From contig NZ_CP096019.1 in assembly GCF_023115355.1 (NCBI RefSeq), positions 1,612,001 through 1,676,000 on the forward strand: 64,000 nt of DNA. Reading direction: 5' to 3'. Of the stretch, positions 9,280 to 18,598 are shown piece after piece. The DNA comes from Halocatena salina. Its GTDB lineage: Archaea > Halobacteriota > Halobacteria > Halobacteriales > Haloarculaceae. A program made the translations under genes and the position numbers. Numbering within the stretch: position 1 is the stretch's first letter; every line of letters starts with the position of its first letter. The notes beneath the pieces were generated by a model, which was given only the letters and a program-made list of their open reading frames with translations, searched no databases and was not told where the DNA came from.

Positions 9280-10842
9280 ATGAGTGAGGAACCGACTGAT
9301 ACAGATATCGGAGAGGAGTTGTCTGAAGCAGCGACGGCGCGGAACCAGTCGGAGATCGAGTTTTACGGCGGCAAGTGGATGAGCACGCTACCGATCGCCC
9401 TGTTCATCGTGTGGGCGATCGTCCAGAGCGGCGTGCTCCGGGTGAGCGATACGACGGGATTGGTCGCGGGGATGCTCATCGCCCTGATCGTCGGAATGTT
9501 GTTCGTAAAAGGCGACTGGACATCGTACGCTAACACGATATTCGATGGAATGACCCAGCGCGTTGCGGCCACGGCTATCGTCGCGTGGCTGTGGGCCGGG
9601 ATGTTCGCGGAGACGATTCAGGCGGGCGGGTTCGTCTCCGGGCTGGTGTGGGCCGCTGACGTACTCAACGTCGGCCCATCGCTGTTTCCGGCGGTGGTGT
9701 TCATTCTCGCGGGACTGCTTGCGACCGGTATCGGGACGGGCTACGGTACGACCGTCGCGTTCACGACACTCGTCTTTCCGGCTGGTGTCGTGTTGGGGAC
9801 CAGTCCGATACTGTTGTTCGGGGCGATCCTCTCGGGAGCGGCGTTCGGCGACAACCTCGCGCCGGTCAGCGACACGACGATCGTTAGCGCGGTTACTCAG
9901 GAATCGGACATCGGGGGCGTGGTCGCCTCGCGGTTCAAATACGCGATCATCGCCGCAGTGCTCGCGTTCATCGGCTATCTGATCGCTGGTTCGATGATGT
10001 CCGGCCCTTCGATCTCCCAGAGCGCCAAACAGCTGTTCGTCGCAAACAGCAACCCGCTCGGGCTGGTGCATCTCGTTTCGATGTTCATCGTCATCGGCAC
10101 TGCCGTCCGAGGGCGACACATCATCGAAGCGATCTCGTGGGGGCTGATCGTCGCGGTCGTGCTCAACCTGCTGTTGGGACTCGCCTCCCTGAGCGACATG
10201 CTCGTGTTCCAGGTCTCGGAACAGTTCGGGCTCGCACAGTCGATTTCGTGGCTTCCGTTCATCGAGCTGGTCGCCCCCGCAGAGACGGGCGTCGCTGGCA
10301 GCATCTACTCCGGTGCGGCGGGCTTTTTCCCGCTGGCAATTCTCGTGTTGTTGATCGTCGCCGGTTCGCGGATCATGATCCGGGGCGGCGGATTCGAAGC
10401 GATCCAGGATTGGCTGCTCAACACCGTGGCCACTTCGGTTCGGCGGGCGGAAATGGTGATGGTGCTCGTCACCGCCACCGCAAACGCGATGATCACGATC
10501 AACACCGCTGCGGAGATCGCTGTCGCGCCGTACATCGCCCGCATCGGTGAGAAGTTCAACATCAACGGCTACCGCCGAGCCAACATTCTCGATGCGAACA
10601 CCACGGCGCTCGGGTACATCTTCCCGTGGGCCGGTGGCGTGCTCGTCGGCTATGCTCAAATCCAGAATTTACCGGGGCAGTTCGACTGGTTCACACAGTC
10701 GATGGTCGTCAACCCGACTCAGGTCGTCCCCTTCGTCTTCCACGGCTGGCTGTTGTTCGCCGTGTTCATCGTCGCCGCGCTGACCGGCTTCGGACTCGAA
10801 TACGTTTCTGATCGGGAATCGACGGAGGTGACTCGCGTATGA
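9280..10842 (+). CDS. nhaC: Na+/H+ antiporter, NhaC family
   Basis: The 520-residue protein is a polytopic membrane protein with about 11-12 hydrophobic helices and the NhaC-type core segments GIGTGYGTTVAFTTLVFPAG and SGAAFGDNLAPVSDTT (residues about 145-210), where conserved polar residues line the cation path. It likely expels Na+ in exchange for protons, maintaining low cytoplasmic Na+ in a halophile. The soluble acidic N-terminus (MSEEPTDTDIGEELSEAATA) precedes the first helix. The ATG at 9280 was chosen over one at 9184 because that extension is not acidic and not membrane-like. It overlaps the next gene by 4 bp (ATGA). Confidence 0.92.
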   Translation: MSEEPTDTDIGEELSEAATARNQSEIEFYGGKWMSTLPIALFIVWAIVQSGVLRVSDTTGLVAGMLIALIVGMLFVKGDWTSYANTIFDGMTQRVAATAIVAWLWAGMFAETIQAGGFVSGLVWAADVLNVGPSLFPAVVFILAGLLATGIGTGYGTTVAFTTLVFPAGVVLGTSPILLFGAILSGAAFGDNLAPVSDTTIVSAVTQESDIGGVVASRFKYAIIAAVLAFIGYLIAGSMMSGPSISQSAKQLFVANSNPLGLVHLVSMFIVIGTAVRGRHIIEAISWGLIVAVVLNLLLGLASLSDMLVFQVSEQFGLAQSISWLPFIELVAPAETGVAGSIYSGAAGFFPLAILVLLIVAGSRIMIRGGGFEAIQDWLLNTVATSVRRAEMVMVLVTATANAMITINTAAEIAVAPYIARIGEKFNINGYRRANILDANTTALGYIFPWAGGVLVGYAQIQNLPGQFDWFTQSMVVNPTQVVPFVFHGWLLFAVFIVAALTGFGLEYVSDRESTEVTRV

Positions 10843-11099
10843 GTCTGTTCGAGAAGTATCTGAAAGGCTGGCGGTTCCGGACGAATCGACCGTCGTTCGA
10901 ACCCGGTGAAGAGCTGCAGTTGTTCGTCACCGACATCGAAGGCGACACCCTCATCGCCCGCGTCGGCGACAGCTTCATCCATATTTCGGACGGTGTTCCC
11001 GCGCTCGTCGGCACCCGGGTTCGGGTCCGTGTGGACAGCTTCGACAGCGATTCGCACGTCGGCAACGCGACGCTGCTCGAACCGATCGACAGCGATTGA
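10839..11099 (+). CDS. Small haloarchaeal protein with a TRAM/OB-like sequence
   Basis: This 86-residue protein starts inside the stop codon of nhaC (ATGA), so the two are translationally coupled. After MSLFEKYLKGWRFRTNRP it reads as a short beta barrel: GEELQLFVTDIEGDTLIARV, GDSFIHISDGV and GTRVRVRVDSFDSDSHVGNA, a pattern reminiscent of TRAM or S1-type OB folds. I believe it belongs to a DUF family confined to Halobacteria but cannot confirm which. Its link to the antiporter is positional only. Confidence 0.75.
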   Translation: MSLFEKYLKGWRFRTNRPSFEPGEELQLFVTDIEGDTLIARVGDSFIHISDGVPALVGTRVRVRVDSFDSDSHVGNATLLEPIDSD

Positions 11100-11108
11100 A
11101 CACGATAT

Positions 11109-12758
11109 TCAGGGTGGTTCGTAGGTCGCTACTCGAACCAACGTGTCGTTGCGTTGTGCGTACAGCATTCGCTTCGTTCGATTGAGCATCAATCCGCCGA
11201 CAGATGTGGTTTCATTGGGTGTAGGGACTGGTGTGTTGCCGAGGATGGAACCGTTTTGGGTGACCCGAACGCGGAACTGCTCGCCGGGAACGACAGTGAT
11301 CCGACGACCGTCGACCACCGGTTTTGCTCGGGACGGTTGTGAGCTGTACACGAGTGATCGCTCGTTGTCGTGGACGAGCTGTACGGTGTACACCGAGTGA
11401 TTGCCGATGGGGTTCCACGTGGGACGGCGCACGTGGACCGTTTTGCGCACTCCGATACCGCCAATACGGATACTGGCCGCTCCCACGAACGCGAGACGGC
11501 GTTTCGATATCTCTGGCCACCATATCTCCCGTCGATCGTTCATCACGATGACACCGCTCGTGGTCACGTTCGTCGGTTCGTCGAACGCGTCGATCTGGAC
11601 GGCCGAGATGTACTGATGAGGGATCTGCTCGGCGTACGCGACGGTGTATTCATCGACTTCGATGCTGTTCTCGGCAGTGATTCCGGGGGTTGAATCGGAC
11701 ACTGTGTAGAGGTTGTACGGGATGGCAACAGCGGCGAGCACGAGAACGAATGCGACCGTGATCCGCCGTGCCAGCACTCCGTATCCGATATCGGTCTTAC
11801 CGGCAAGACGGGTGGTGTCGCGTCTGGGTGCGTTTATGAGCAAAGCCGCAAACAGAAAGACAGCACCCACGCCGATCGCCCGAAAGAGCATGAATCGACC
11901 GCCGTCCACGGGGAGGTACACCGCCCATACGCCTTCGAGAACGGCAAAGAGGATAACTGCCGACCACAGTCGGAATCGATCCACGGCAACCGACCGTCGT
12001 TTGAGCACCACGATCCCGAGGACGATCCCAGTGAGAAGTCCCAACACGTGACCCTGCAAGGAGATACCTGCCCACCACGGCGTACTGAACTGGGTGTGGC
12101 CTCCTTGGATGATCGTCGGATTCCTGAGCGATCGATACACGAGCAACAACGCGCGGCTCCACAGCAGCGCGAGCAGCGTTCCCCACGGGTATCTGATGAG
12201 TGCGAGACCGACGTAGGCGAACACCACGCCTGAAAACCCGATCGTGGGACCGAGCGAGAACACTCCAGACACCAGTCCGACGGCGATCGACCCGCCCACG
12301 AAGGCCAGTATACGCGCGTACGGATTGGTTTGCAACGATGAGAACACACGCACGCCTCGTCCACGGGGATAATGGCTCCAAGCGTACTCCGCAAGCACCC
12401 CTACTGTGAGCGTCCCGATGAGATTCCCGAGCAGGTGGTTGTAGCTCGAATGGGTGAACGACGACAGCACGATCCCCGTCGGAGCGAAGTACGACCACGA
12501 CCGAAACGGAATCACCGTCGGAGCATGTGGGTCGGACCATCCCCCCTGCACGAACCAGTACACGCCGAGTAGTCCCGCCGCGACCGAAATCGATCCCCAC
12601 GGAACGCCCAACAGCAAGCGGGTTCTGACGGTCTCATAGCGTTCCTGCCCGCCTAACTGCCACGCCACCCCACAGGAGAACACGATGGCGCTCACGAGAA
12701 ACAGCACGGGTACCGGACCCAACGGACTGAACAACGCAGGCCCTGGCAACGGCTGCAT
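11109..12758 (-). CDS. Rhomboid-family intramembrane serine protease
   Basis: The first 300 of 549 residues hold six or more membrane helices with the rhomboid active site: HSSYNHLLGN at 103-112, the serine motif GFSG with Ser176, and GHVLG with His237 on the last core helix. Ser and His form the catalytic dyad that cuts membrane proteins inside the bilayer. A further set of helices and a long beta-rich C-terminal region (about 370-549) with no recognised fold probably sits outside the membrane. The ATG at 12758 was chosen because codons further up overlap the neighbouring gene. It converges with the small gene ending at 11099. Confidence 0.88.
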   Translation of the reverse strand: MQPLPGPALFSPLGPVPVLFLVSAIVFSCGVAWQLGGQERYETVRTRLLLGVPWGSISVAAGLLGVYWFVQGGWSDPHAPTVIPFRSWSYFAPTGIVLSSFTHSSYNHLLGNLIGTLTVGVLAEYAWSHYPRGRGVRVFSSLQTNPYARILAFVGGSIAVGLVSGVFSLGPTIGFSGVVFAYVGLALIRYPWGTLLALLWSRALLLVYRSLRNPTIIQGGHTQFSTPWWAGISLQGHVLGLLTGIVLGIVVLKRRSVAVDRFRLWSAVILFAVLEGVWAVYLPVDGGRFMLFRAIGVGAVFLFAALLINAPRRDTTRLAGKTDIGYGVLARRITVAFVLVLAAVAIPYNLYTVSDSTPGITAENSIEVDEYTVAYAEQIPHQYISAVQIDAFDEPTNVTTSGVIVMNDRREIWWPEISKRRLAFVGAASIRIGGIGVRKTVHVRRPTWNPIGNHSVYTVQLVHDNERSLVYSSQPSRAKPVVDGRRITVVPGEQFRVRVTQNGSILGNTPVPTPNETTSVGGLMLNRTKRMLYAQRNDTLVRVATYEPP

Positions 12759-12852
12759 ACCACTGTTGTGATCGGGAACCGTGTTATAGTCCGGGGGTAG
12801 GGATGGGTCGGTACTGACGTCTGGATCCCGATCCGAAAGCCGGAGAACCTGC

Positions 12853-13917
12853 TTACAACGGTTCGTGGCCGTCGATGATCCGTTGAGCACGTTCGGCGAG
12901 CTGTGGGACGCCCTCGCGCATGCGCGGATACATCGGATCGTCCGAGTTACCTTCGAGATACCGTCTGAAGAACATCTCTCCGAGGGCAGCGAGCTTGTAC
13001 ACGGCGAGCGCGCGGTAAAACCGGTCGTTCTCGAACGTAAAGCCCGTCTCCGCCTCGTAGCGATCGATCAGTTCTTGGCGCGTCTGATACGCTTCCGTTT
13101 GCATGAACGTCGCAGAAAGCGTTTGTGTCGCCTCGGGTGGATCGGGATCTCCCTCGTCCCACCAGTACGACAGCAGCCACCCCAGATCAGTGAAGGGATC
13201 GCCGAGTGTGCTCATCTCCCAATCGAACACGCCGACGATTTCGGGATCCTCACCGGCGTACATCACGTTGTCGAGTTTGTAATCTCCGTGGACGAGCGTC
13301 GATGGCGTCGAGTCAGGCACGTTCGATTGCAGCCACTCCATCACGTCGTACAGCTCCGTCACTTCCCGTTCTTCGGCCGTCACTTCGAAGGCCCACATCA
13401 GCTGTTCAGACCACCGCCGTACCTGTCGTTCGGTGAATCCGGGCGGGTGGCCGAGATCGCCGAGACCGACCGCCTCGTAGTCGACGGTGTGAATGGCCGC
13501 GAGCGTCTCGATGAGCTCGGTTCCGATCGCCCGTCGTGGGGCGGGTCGCTGATACTGCTCGGGTTCGTTCGAGCGGATGACATTGCCCCTGAGCCGTTCC
13601 ATCACGTAGAAATCGCTACCCAGCACGTCGTGATCCTCACACGCCAGTACCGTCCTCGGCACCGGCACAGCCGTCTCCTGAAGGGAATCGAGCACGTGGT
13701 ACTCGCGAAGCACGTCGTGGGCTGTCTCAGCCACATCGCCCGGCGGCGGCCGACGGACGACGAGATCGTGTGCGCCCCACGTAACGAAGATGGTTTCGTT
13801 GGAATGACCCTCCTGGTGGTGGTCGAGTTGGTACTCCTCGACCGGTCCGAGTTCGGATTCGAGATACGTTGCGAGCCGATCTGGATCCACGAGACGCTGG
13901 AAATACTCTTCACTCAC
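12853..13917 (-). CDS. APH-type phosphotransferase, ACAD10/11-like
   Basis: The 354-residue protein is a choline/aminoglycoside kinase-fold phosphotransferase. It has the catalytic loop HGDYKLDNVMY and the metal-binding FDWEMSTLGDPFTDLGW, as in the kinase domain attached to ACAD10/ACAD11 acyl-CoA dehydrogenases, which phosphorylates hydroxy-acyl-CoAs. The N-lobe (LDHHQEGHSNETIFVTWGAHDLVVRR) is complete. The substrate is inferred: a hydroxyacyl thioester is possible. It is divergent from the FAD oxidase gene and its stop is 94 bp upstream of the rhomboid start. Confidence 0.85.
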   Translation of the reverse strand: MSEEYFQRLVDPDRLATYLESELGPVEEYQLDHHQEGHSNETIFVTWGAHDLVVRRPPPGDVAETAHDVLREYHVLDSLQETAVPVPRTVLACEDHDVLGSDFYVMERLRGNVIRSNEPEQYQRPAPRRAIGTELIETLAAIHTVDYEAVGLGDLGHPPGFTERQVRRWSEQLMWAFEVTAEEREVTELYDVMEWLQSNVPDSTPSTLVHGDYKLDNVMYAGEDPEIVGVFDWEMSTLGDPFTDLGWLLSYWWDEGDPDPPEATQTLSATFMQTEAYQTRQELIDRYEAETGFTFENDRFYRALAVYKLAALGEMFFRRYLEGNSDDPMYPRMREGVPQLAERAQRIIDGHEPL

Positions 13918-14054
13918 CGGAAATCACGTCCACTTCCCTGTTAGTCCGGACTACTGAATATCCTTCGTGTGTCGTGACACCGTCTCGCCTCTCAGCTGAA
14001 TCGACATTCAAAGCTCCCGATAGATGTATCTTCACGGGGTTGTTGACACGTATC

Positions 14055-15467
14055 GTGACTCACGACTGTTCGTTTCTCGACGATGTAGGGGTGGCAGTTT
14101 CGTACACGGAGTCGGACAGACAGAGCCATGCTGCCGATTTCGGTGGTGAAGCGTTCGATCTCGCCGTCACGCCTGACGCGGTCGTCCGTCCCGAATCCAC
14201 CGCTGAAGTGTCTGCTGTGTTGTCGGCAGCAACCGATCGTGGGGTTCCGGTTACGCCGTACGCCGGGGGAACGAGCCTCGAAGGCAATCCCGTTCCGGCT
14301 CACCAGGGAATCAGCATGGACATGATGGAGATGGACGCAGTGCTCGACGTTCGGCCCGACGATTTCCAGATCGACGTAGAGCCGGGCGTGATCGGCTCGT
14401 CGATCAACGAGGCGGTCGAAGAACACGGGCTATTTTTCCCACCGATGCCGGCCGCCAACGATATTGCAACGATCGGTGGCATGATCGTCAACGACGCCAG
14501 CGGAATGACGACCGTCAAATACGGCGAAGTCGGTGATTGGGTGCTCGAACTGGAGGTGGTTCTCGCCGATGGGTCGGTGATCACAACTGGCAGCACGGCG
14601 ATCAAAACCTCAAGCGGCTACAATCTCTTGGATCTGTTCGTTGGGAGCGAGGGAACGCTTGGAGTGGTCACGCGCGCAACCCTCGAACTCGAACGGCTGC
14701 CGGAGCAAACACGCGGCGGGCGGGCGATCTTTCCGACGCTCGATGCGGCGACCGAAGCCGTCTTTGACGCGGTTCGGTCGGGCGTCGATGTCGCCACCAT
14801 CGAACTCATCGACGATTTGAGTGCTCGCATGGCGAACGCACACCTCGACACGGGACTCCCGGACGCCCCGATGGTGTTTCTGGAGTTCCACAGTCCCGGC
14901 GTTGAAACCGCGGTCTCGCGCTGTCGCTCCGCGTTCGAGCGCCACGACGTCGACCGGTTCGAAATCGCCACCGACGACGAGCGGATGGATGACCTGTGGA
15001 CGGCCCGCCGGGAGCTTGCCATCGCGCTCCAGACGTACGATCCCGATCGCAGGCCGCTCCATCCCGGCGACGTGACCGTGCCGATCAGCGAGTATCCGGC
15101 AATCATTCGGTATGCGAAATCGCTGGCCGAGGAGCACGATCTGCTCGTTCCTTGCTTTGGCCACGCGGGCGACGGCAACGTCCACTACTCGGTGTTCGTC
15201 GATCACGACGACCCGGAAATGGTGGTCCGCGGCGAGGACGTGTACCGCCACATTGTCGAGAAAGCCATCGACTGTGGCGGCACCGCGACAGGCGAGCACG
15301 GCGTCGGGCTGGGCAAACGGGAGTATCTGACGGCCGAACACGGCGAATCGGGCGTCGAGGCGATGCGGCGGATCAAACGCGCACTCGATCCACACGACAC
15401 GCTCAACCCCGGAAAGATATTCCCGGAAACCGCCGAGGGAGAACGGGTTCGAGAGGATGAGGGGTGA
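14055..15467 (+). CDS. FAD-linked oxidase, GlcD/D-lactate dehydrogenase family
   Basis: The 470-residue protein has an N-terminal FAD_binding_4 domain (TPYAGGTSLEGNPVP, PPMPAANDIATIGGMIVNDASG, SGYNLLDLFVGSEGTLGVVT) and a C-terminal FAD-oxidase domain ending in CGGTATGEHGVGLGKREYL and LDPHDTLNPGKIF. These are hallmarks of glycolate oxidase subunit D and FAD D-lactate dehydrogenases, which pass electrons to quinone or cytochrome. No in-frame ATG fits: GTG at 14055 (VTHDCSFLDD) gives the family-like start, and TTG at 14043 is the alternative. No GlcE/GlcF gene is adjacent, so it may act alone as D-lactate dehydrogenase. Confidence 0.88.
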   Translation: MTHDCSFLDDVGVAVSYTESDRQSHAADFGGEAFDLAVTPDAVVRPESTAEVSAVLSAATDRGVPVTPYAGGTSLEGNPVPAHQGISMDMMEMDAVLDVRPDDFQIDVEPGVIGSSINEAVEEHGLFFPPMPAANDIATIGGMIVNDASGMTTVKYGEVGDWVLELEVVLADGSVITTGSTAIKTSSGYNLLDLFVGSEGTLGVVTRATLELERLPEQTRGGRAIFPTLDAATEAVFDAVRSGVDVATIELIDDLSARMANAHLDTGLPDAPMVFLEFHSPGVETAVSRCRSAFERHDVDRFEIATDDERMDDLWTARRELAIALQTYDPDRRPLHPGDVTVPISEYPAIIRYAKSLAEEHDLLVPCFGHAGDGNVHYSVFVDHDDPEMVVRGEDVYRHIVEKAIDCGGTATGEHGVGLGKREYLTAEHGESGVEAMRRIKRALDPHDTLNPGKIFPETAEGERVREDEG

Positions 15468-15606
15468 TCCTAAACAGCCTGAAAGCAGAACCCTCGGTAT
15501 GAACCACGTACAGCTTGATGTCTACAAACACACATATAGATCTGATTAGCTCGATAGCTCCATATCGGCTCGAATGCGATTTAACAGTCATCAGTTCTGC
15601 GCCACA

Positions 15607-16164
15607 TCACTCCCCGAACTCCTCTTGGGCCTCCGCGAGGTAGTCGGTTCCACAGTCACCGACCAGCTCCGCAGGCACCCCGACGACGGTGCAGTTGGGC
15701 GGGACGGATTCGAGCACGACCGACCCGGACCCGACGCTCGAATCGTGGCCGACCGTGATCGGGCCGAGCAGCGTGGCGTTCGCACCGATGGTCACGTCGT
15801 TTTCGAGCGTCGGATGGCGCTTTTCGGGTTCTAACGAGTCACCGCCCAACGTTACCCCGTGGTACAACATCACGTCGTCACCGATCTCCGCGGTCTCTCC
15901 TATCACGACGCCCGCCCCGTGGTCGATGAAAAACCGTCGACCGATCTCAGCTCCGGGGTGGATCTCGACGCCCGTCAGAAAGCGCGCCAGATGAGACAAG
16001 AATCGACCGGTGAGGAGAAATCCGCGTTCCCAGAGCGTGTGTGCGAGGCGGTAGATCCAGATCGCATGAAGTCCTGGGTAAAACAGTAGAACCTCGGGAA
16101 CGCTTTTGGCTGCCGGATCCCGTGCGAATGCTGTCTGTACGTCCTCGTGAATCCGATCGAACAT
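15607..16164 (-). CDS. cysE: Serine O-acetyltransferase
   Basis: CysE makes O-acetylserine from serine and acetyl-CoA, the first step of cysteine synthesis. The 185-residue product is a short-form CysE: an N-terminal helical segment ([18 protein letters not shown]) and a left-handed beta helix of hexapeptide repeats ([33 protein letters not shown]) with the active-site HGVTLGG. The ATG at 16164 is preferred over a GTG at 16173. No cysK is in the window. Confidence 0.93.
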   Translation of the reverse strand: MFDRIHEDVQTAFARDPAAKSVPEVLLFYPGLHAIWIYRLAHTLWERGFLLTGRFLSHLARFLTGVEIHPGAEIGRRFFIDHGAGVVIGETAEIGDDVMLYHGVTLGGDSLEPEKRHPTLENDVTIGANATLLGPITVGHDSSVGSGSVVLESVPPNCTVVGVPAELVGDCGTDYLAEAQEEFGE

Positions 16165-16237
16165 GCTACCCACTGTAGGAGATGCGTAGGGATATAGGCT
16201 GATGGTTTGATAGATTTGACCGCGAGCGGCCAGCTCC

Positions 16238-16570
16238 TTACTGTTCGTCGTGTTCGTCAGGTGTGTACGTTTTCAGTTCGAGCGCGTGGATATCTCGTGT
16301 CATGTGCTCACCAAGTGCATCGTACACGCGTTGATGCTGGTCGACCAATGTTTCACCGTCGAACGCCGGTGATACGACCACAGCGGCAAGGTGATCCTCG
16401 TCGTGGTCTCCTCGCGGGTGAGTGACGGTTGCTCTGGCGTCTTCTATTTCCGCCTCGATGAGGCGTTCGACCTCGTCTGGAGTCACGTCCGGTGTAACGG
16501 TCCGGTCGGAGATAACGGCAACGGCAGTGGCTACAGTCGGTGTGTTCCGGTTTGTTGGTGACGGGGTCAC
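16238..16570 (-). CDS. BolA-family protein
   Basis: The C-terminal two thirds match BolA: a class II KH-like fold with [20 protein letters not shown] and the signature [16 protein letters not shown] then [11 protein letters not shown]. BolA proteins pair with monothiol glutaredoxins in Fe-S handling. The frame starts with a GTG at 16570 overlapping the stop of the upstream PH-domain gene (GTGA), which supports coupling; a GTG at 16486 would give the compact 82-residue BolA core. No glutaredoxin gene is next to it. Confidence 0.8.
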   Translation of the reverse strand: MTPSPTNRNTPTVATAVAVISDRTVTPDVTPDEVERLIEAEIEDARATVTHPRGDHDEDHLAAVVVSPAFDGETLVDQHQRVYDALGEHMTRDIHALELKTYTPDEHDEQ

Positions 16571-18069
16571 AGTGTGCGCTGGAGGCGTTCACCCAACAGG
16601 GTGTACAGCCGGTCGGCAGTGTCGCTGTTGATGTCGTAGGCTGTCGGCGAGTTGCCTCCCAGCGTAGTCGAACTTGCGATGTCGACTGTCAGCGTGGCGA
16701 GTCCGAGTCGGCGTTGGAAGATCGTTCGGCTCGTAAAGACGGCTTGAAGCCGGTAGTACGGAACGATCTGCGTCGTTCGTCGCCAGTAGCCGGTCCGAAA
16801 CGCCACGTGCTCCTCGCCGACGTGATAGCCCCGGTGTTTCCATTTGTAGTGAGCCGCGATCGGGGTGATCGGAAGAACCACCGCCGGCAGATACCAGAGC
16901 GTGAACCCGCCGAGGACCTGCGAAAGGAGATATCCCACGGCGATCAGTCCACCGACGACGAGGAGATACTGGGCGAAATACCGACGCCGTGCTCGCTTTG
17001 GAAGCCGGACGAACGTCGGATCTTCGAACGGCTCGATTTCGTGGGCGAGTTCGAACACTCGGGACCGATTCGACAGCGGGATCGCCGACTGTGATCCCTG
17101 TTCGTTCGCCTGTCCCGGGGCGTATCCGGCCGTCTCGACCGACAACCCGGCGTATCCCAGCGGTCGAGCGAGCACCGGTTCGGTGATGGTGAGCGATTGG
17201 ACTTTCTCGACGGGTATGGTGCCACTGTACCGTTGCAACAGCCCGCGTTGGTAGACGAGATCCTCGCCTGCCCGTCCAAGCTTGAATCCGAAATACTCGA
17301 CGACAGTGACCAGTGCGCTCACGACCCACGCACCGGCGATCACCAGCGGGATACCCACTAACGCGAGGACGATCGCCGAGTCGGGTGAGAGAGTACTCAC
17401 TGAGAGCTGTTCTGGTCCCCCAAACGGCCGTGCGATCGATAGGAGGAGCGAACTCCCGAGATCAGCCATGAGCGGGACTCCAAAGAGCGCGATGAAAAAC
17501 GCACCCGGACGGAGAAACGCGACCGCCAAGACGGCAAGTTCACTGGATTGCAGTTCGAACAGCGGTCTCGGTGACTGATCGGTGTCGATCGTTGTGTCGG
17601 TATCCTCTGTCACCGTCGTGTCGTCGCCCCCTGCCGCTCGCTTTCGATCCCGAACGGTCGACTGGAGCCACGCCGCTTTCTCCTCGGAGACGAAGTCTAG
17701 GGTTATCTCCGTCGATCCACCACCTGCCGTTTCCACTGTGAGGACGGCGACCCCGAACAGCCGTTTTCCGAGCGACTGTGTGACGTCGATGTTCTGGATG
17801 CGGTGAAACGGGATCTCGCGGTGCTGACGGTTGAGTACCCCTGAGGTCACATCGAACGTCTCGGTCGTGAGTTCGTACTCGAACACGAGGTAGTACGCCG
17901 CTCCGTAGCCGACCCCGAGAACGAATCCCAGGGCGGCTAGCCCGAACACGAGCAAAATCGGCCCATCCATCGCTGCGACCCCCATCATTCCGAGGAAAAA
18001 TCCGAACGAGCCGACGTTCACTCCACGGCCGAGCGCGTTCCAGACGCCACTCAACGGATGGAGTTTCAC
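16567..18069 (-). CDS. Membrane protein with bacterial PH (bPH2) domains, YdbT-like
   Basis: The 500-residue protein has paired membrane helices alternating with bPH2-type beta domains. These are recognisable as TSGVLNRQHREIPFHRIQNI at about 78-97, YQRGLLQRYSGTIPVEKVQS at about 278-297 and FRTGYWRRTTQIVPYYRLQA in the C-terminal third. This three-unit layout matches YdbT. The middle linker is Thr/Asp-rich. It overlaps its upstream partner by 4 bp (ATGA), as ydbS and ydbT do in Bacillus, where they affect resistance to antimicrobials. The role in archaea is unknown; a cell-envelope function is inferred. Confidence 0.87.
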   Translation of the reverse strand: MKLHPLSGVWNALGRGVNVGSFGFFLGMMGVAAMDGPILLVFGLAALGFVLGVGYGAAYYLVFEYELTTETFDVTSGVLNRQHREIPFHRIQNIDVTQSLGKRLFGVAVLTVETAGGGSTEITLDFVSEEKAAWLQSTVRDRKRAAGGDDTTVTEDTDTTIDTDQSPRPLFELQSSELAVLAVAFLRPGAFFIALFGVPLMADLGSSLLLSIARPFGGPEQLSVSTLSPDSAIVLALVGIPLVIAGAWVVSALVTVVEYFGFKLGRAGEDLVYQRGLLQRYSGTIPVEKVQSLTITEPVLARPLGYAGLSVETAGYAPGQANEQGSQSAIPLSNRSRVFELAHEIEPFEDPTFVRLPKRARRRYFAQYLLVVGGLIAVGYLLSQVLGGFTLWYLPAVVLPITPIAAHYKWKHRGYHVGEEHVAFRTGYWRRTTQIVPYYRLQAVFTSRTIFQRRLGLATLTVDIASSTTLGGNSPTAYDINSDTADRLYTLLGERLQRTL

Positions 18070-18524
18070 ACTGCATCCTCCTCGCTTTCGATCGCCAGCT
18101 CCCGGAGCCGGTTGTGGAGCGCGTTCGCGCGCTCAGAACGAAGTCCCGGAATGGTTACGTCAGCGCCCCGCGAGCCAGCCGTGTAGACGACGACGCTTGC
18201 CAATCCGAGGAGCCGTGCCACCGGTCCGCGTTGGGTATCGACGTGCTGGACGCGGACGAACGGTACCGCGGTTTCGACGCGGGTGAACACGCCTCGTTCG
18301 AGATGGAGCGCGTCATCTCGGATCTCGAACTGCCACACGCGGTACCGAAGCAGGGTGTACGGAACGACACAGCTGCCAATGCCCACGAACGCCACGACGG
18401 CGAGCCACTGCCCGATCGAGAACAGAAACGTATCGACGATGGCCACGCCGAGACTCACCACGATCGCACCCAGGAGACCGGTGAGACCCCAGATGATACG
18501 AACGCGGGGATCGAGAGATTCCAT
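18066..18524 (-). CDS. bPH2-domain membrane protein, YdbS-like
   Basis: This 152-residue protein has two N-terminal membrane helices (about 12-60) and one bPH2 domain with EIRDDALHLERGVFTRVETA then VPFVRVQHVDTQRGPVARLL. The pattern matches YdbS. It is the first gene of a three-gene run (YdbS-like, YdbT-like, BolA) with 4-bp overlaps. A TATA-like tatattta lies just upstream (18533-18540 on the plus strand). Confidence 0.87.
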   Translation of the reverse strand: MESLDPRVRIIWGLTGLLGAIVVSLGVAIVDTFLFSIGQWLAVVAFVGIGSCVVPYTLLRYRVWQFEIRDDALHLERGVFTRVETAVPFVRVQHVDTQRGPVARLLGLASVVVYTAGSRGADVTIPGLRSERANALHNRLRELAIESEEDAV

Positions 18525-18598
18525 ACGGTACGATATATTTACCGTCAGTAAAAACCCGATGGACGCGTGGGAGTCCGATATCGCCCGGTGACGCGACG

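Noticed and set aside
9388-10659. Long open frame antisense to nhaC
   Set aside because: Its product is Arg/Asp/His-rich without any family-like segment. It exists because the codon bias of nhaC keeps the opposite strand open.
12865-13944. Long open frame antisense to the phosphotransferase gene
   Set aside because: The minus-strand gene has clear catalytic motifs (HGDYKLDN, FDWE), while the plus-strand frame has none.
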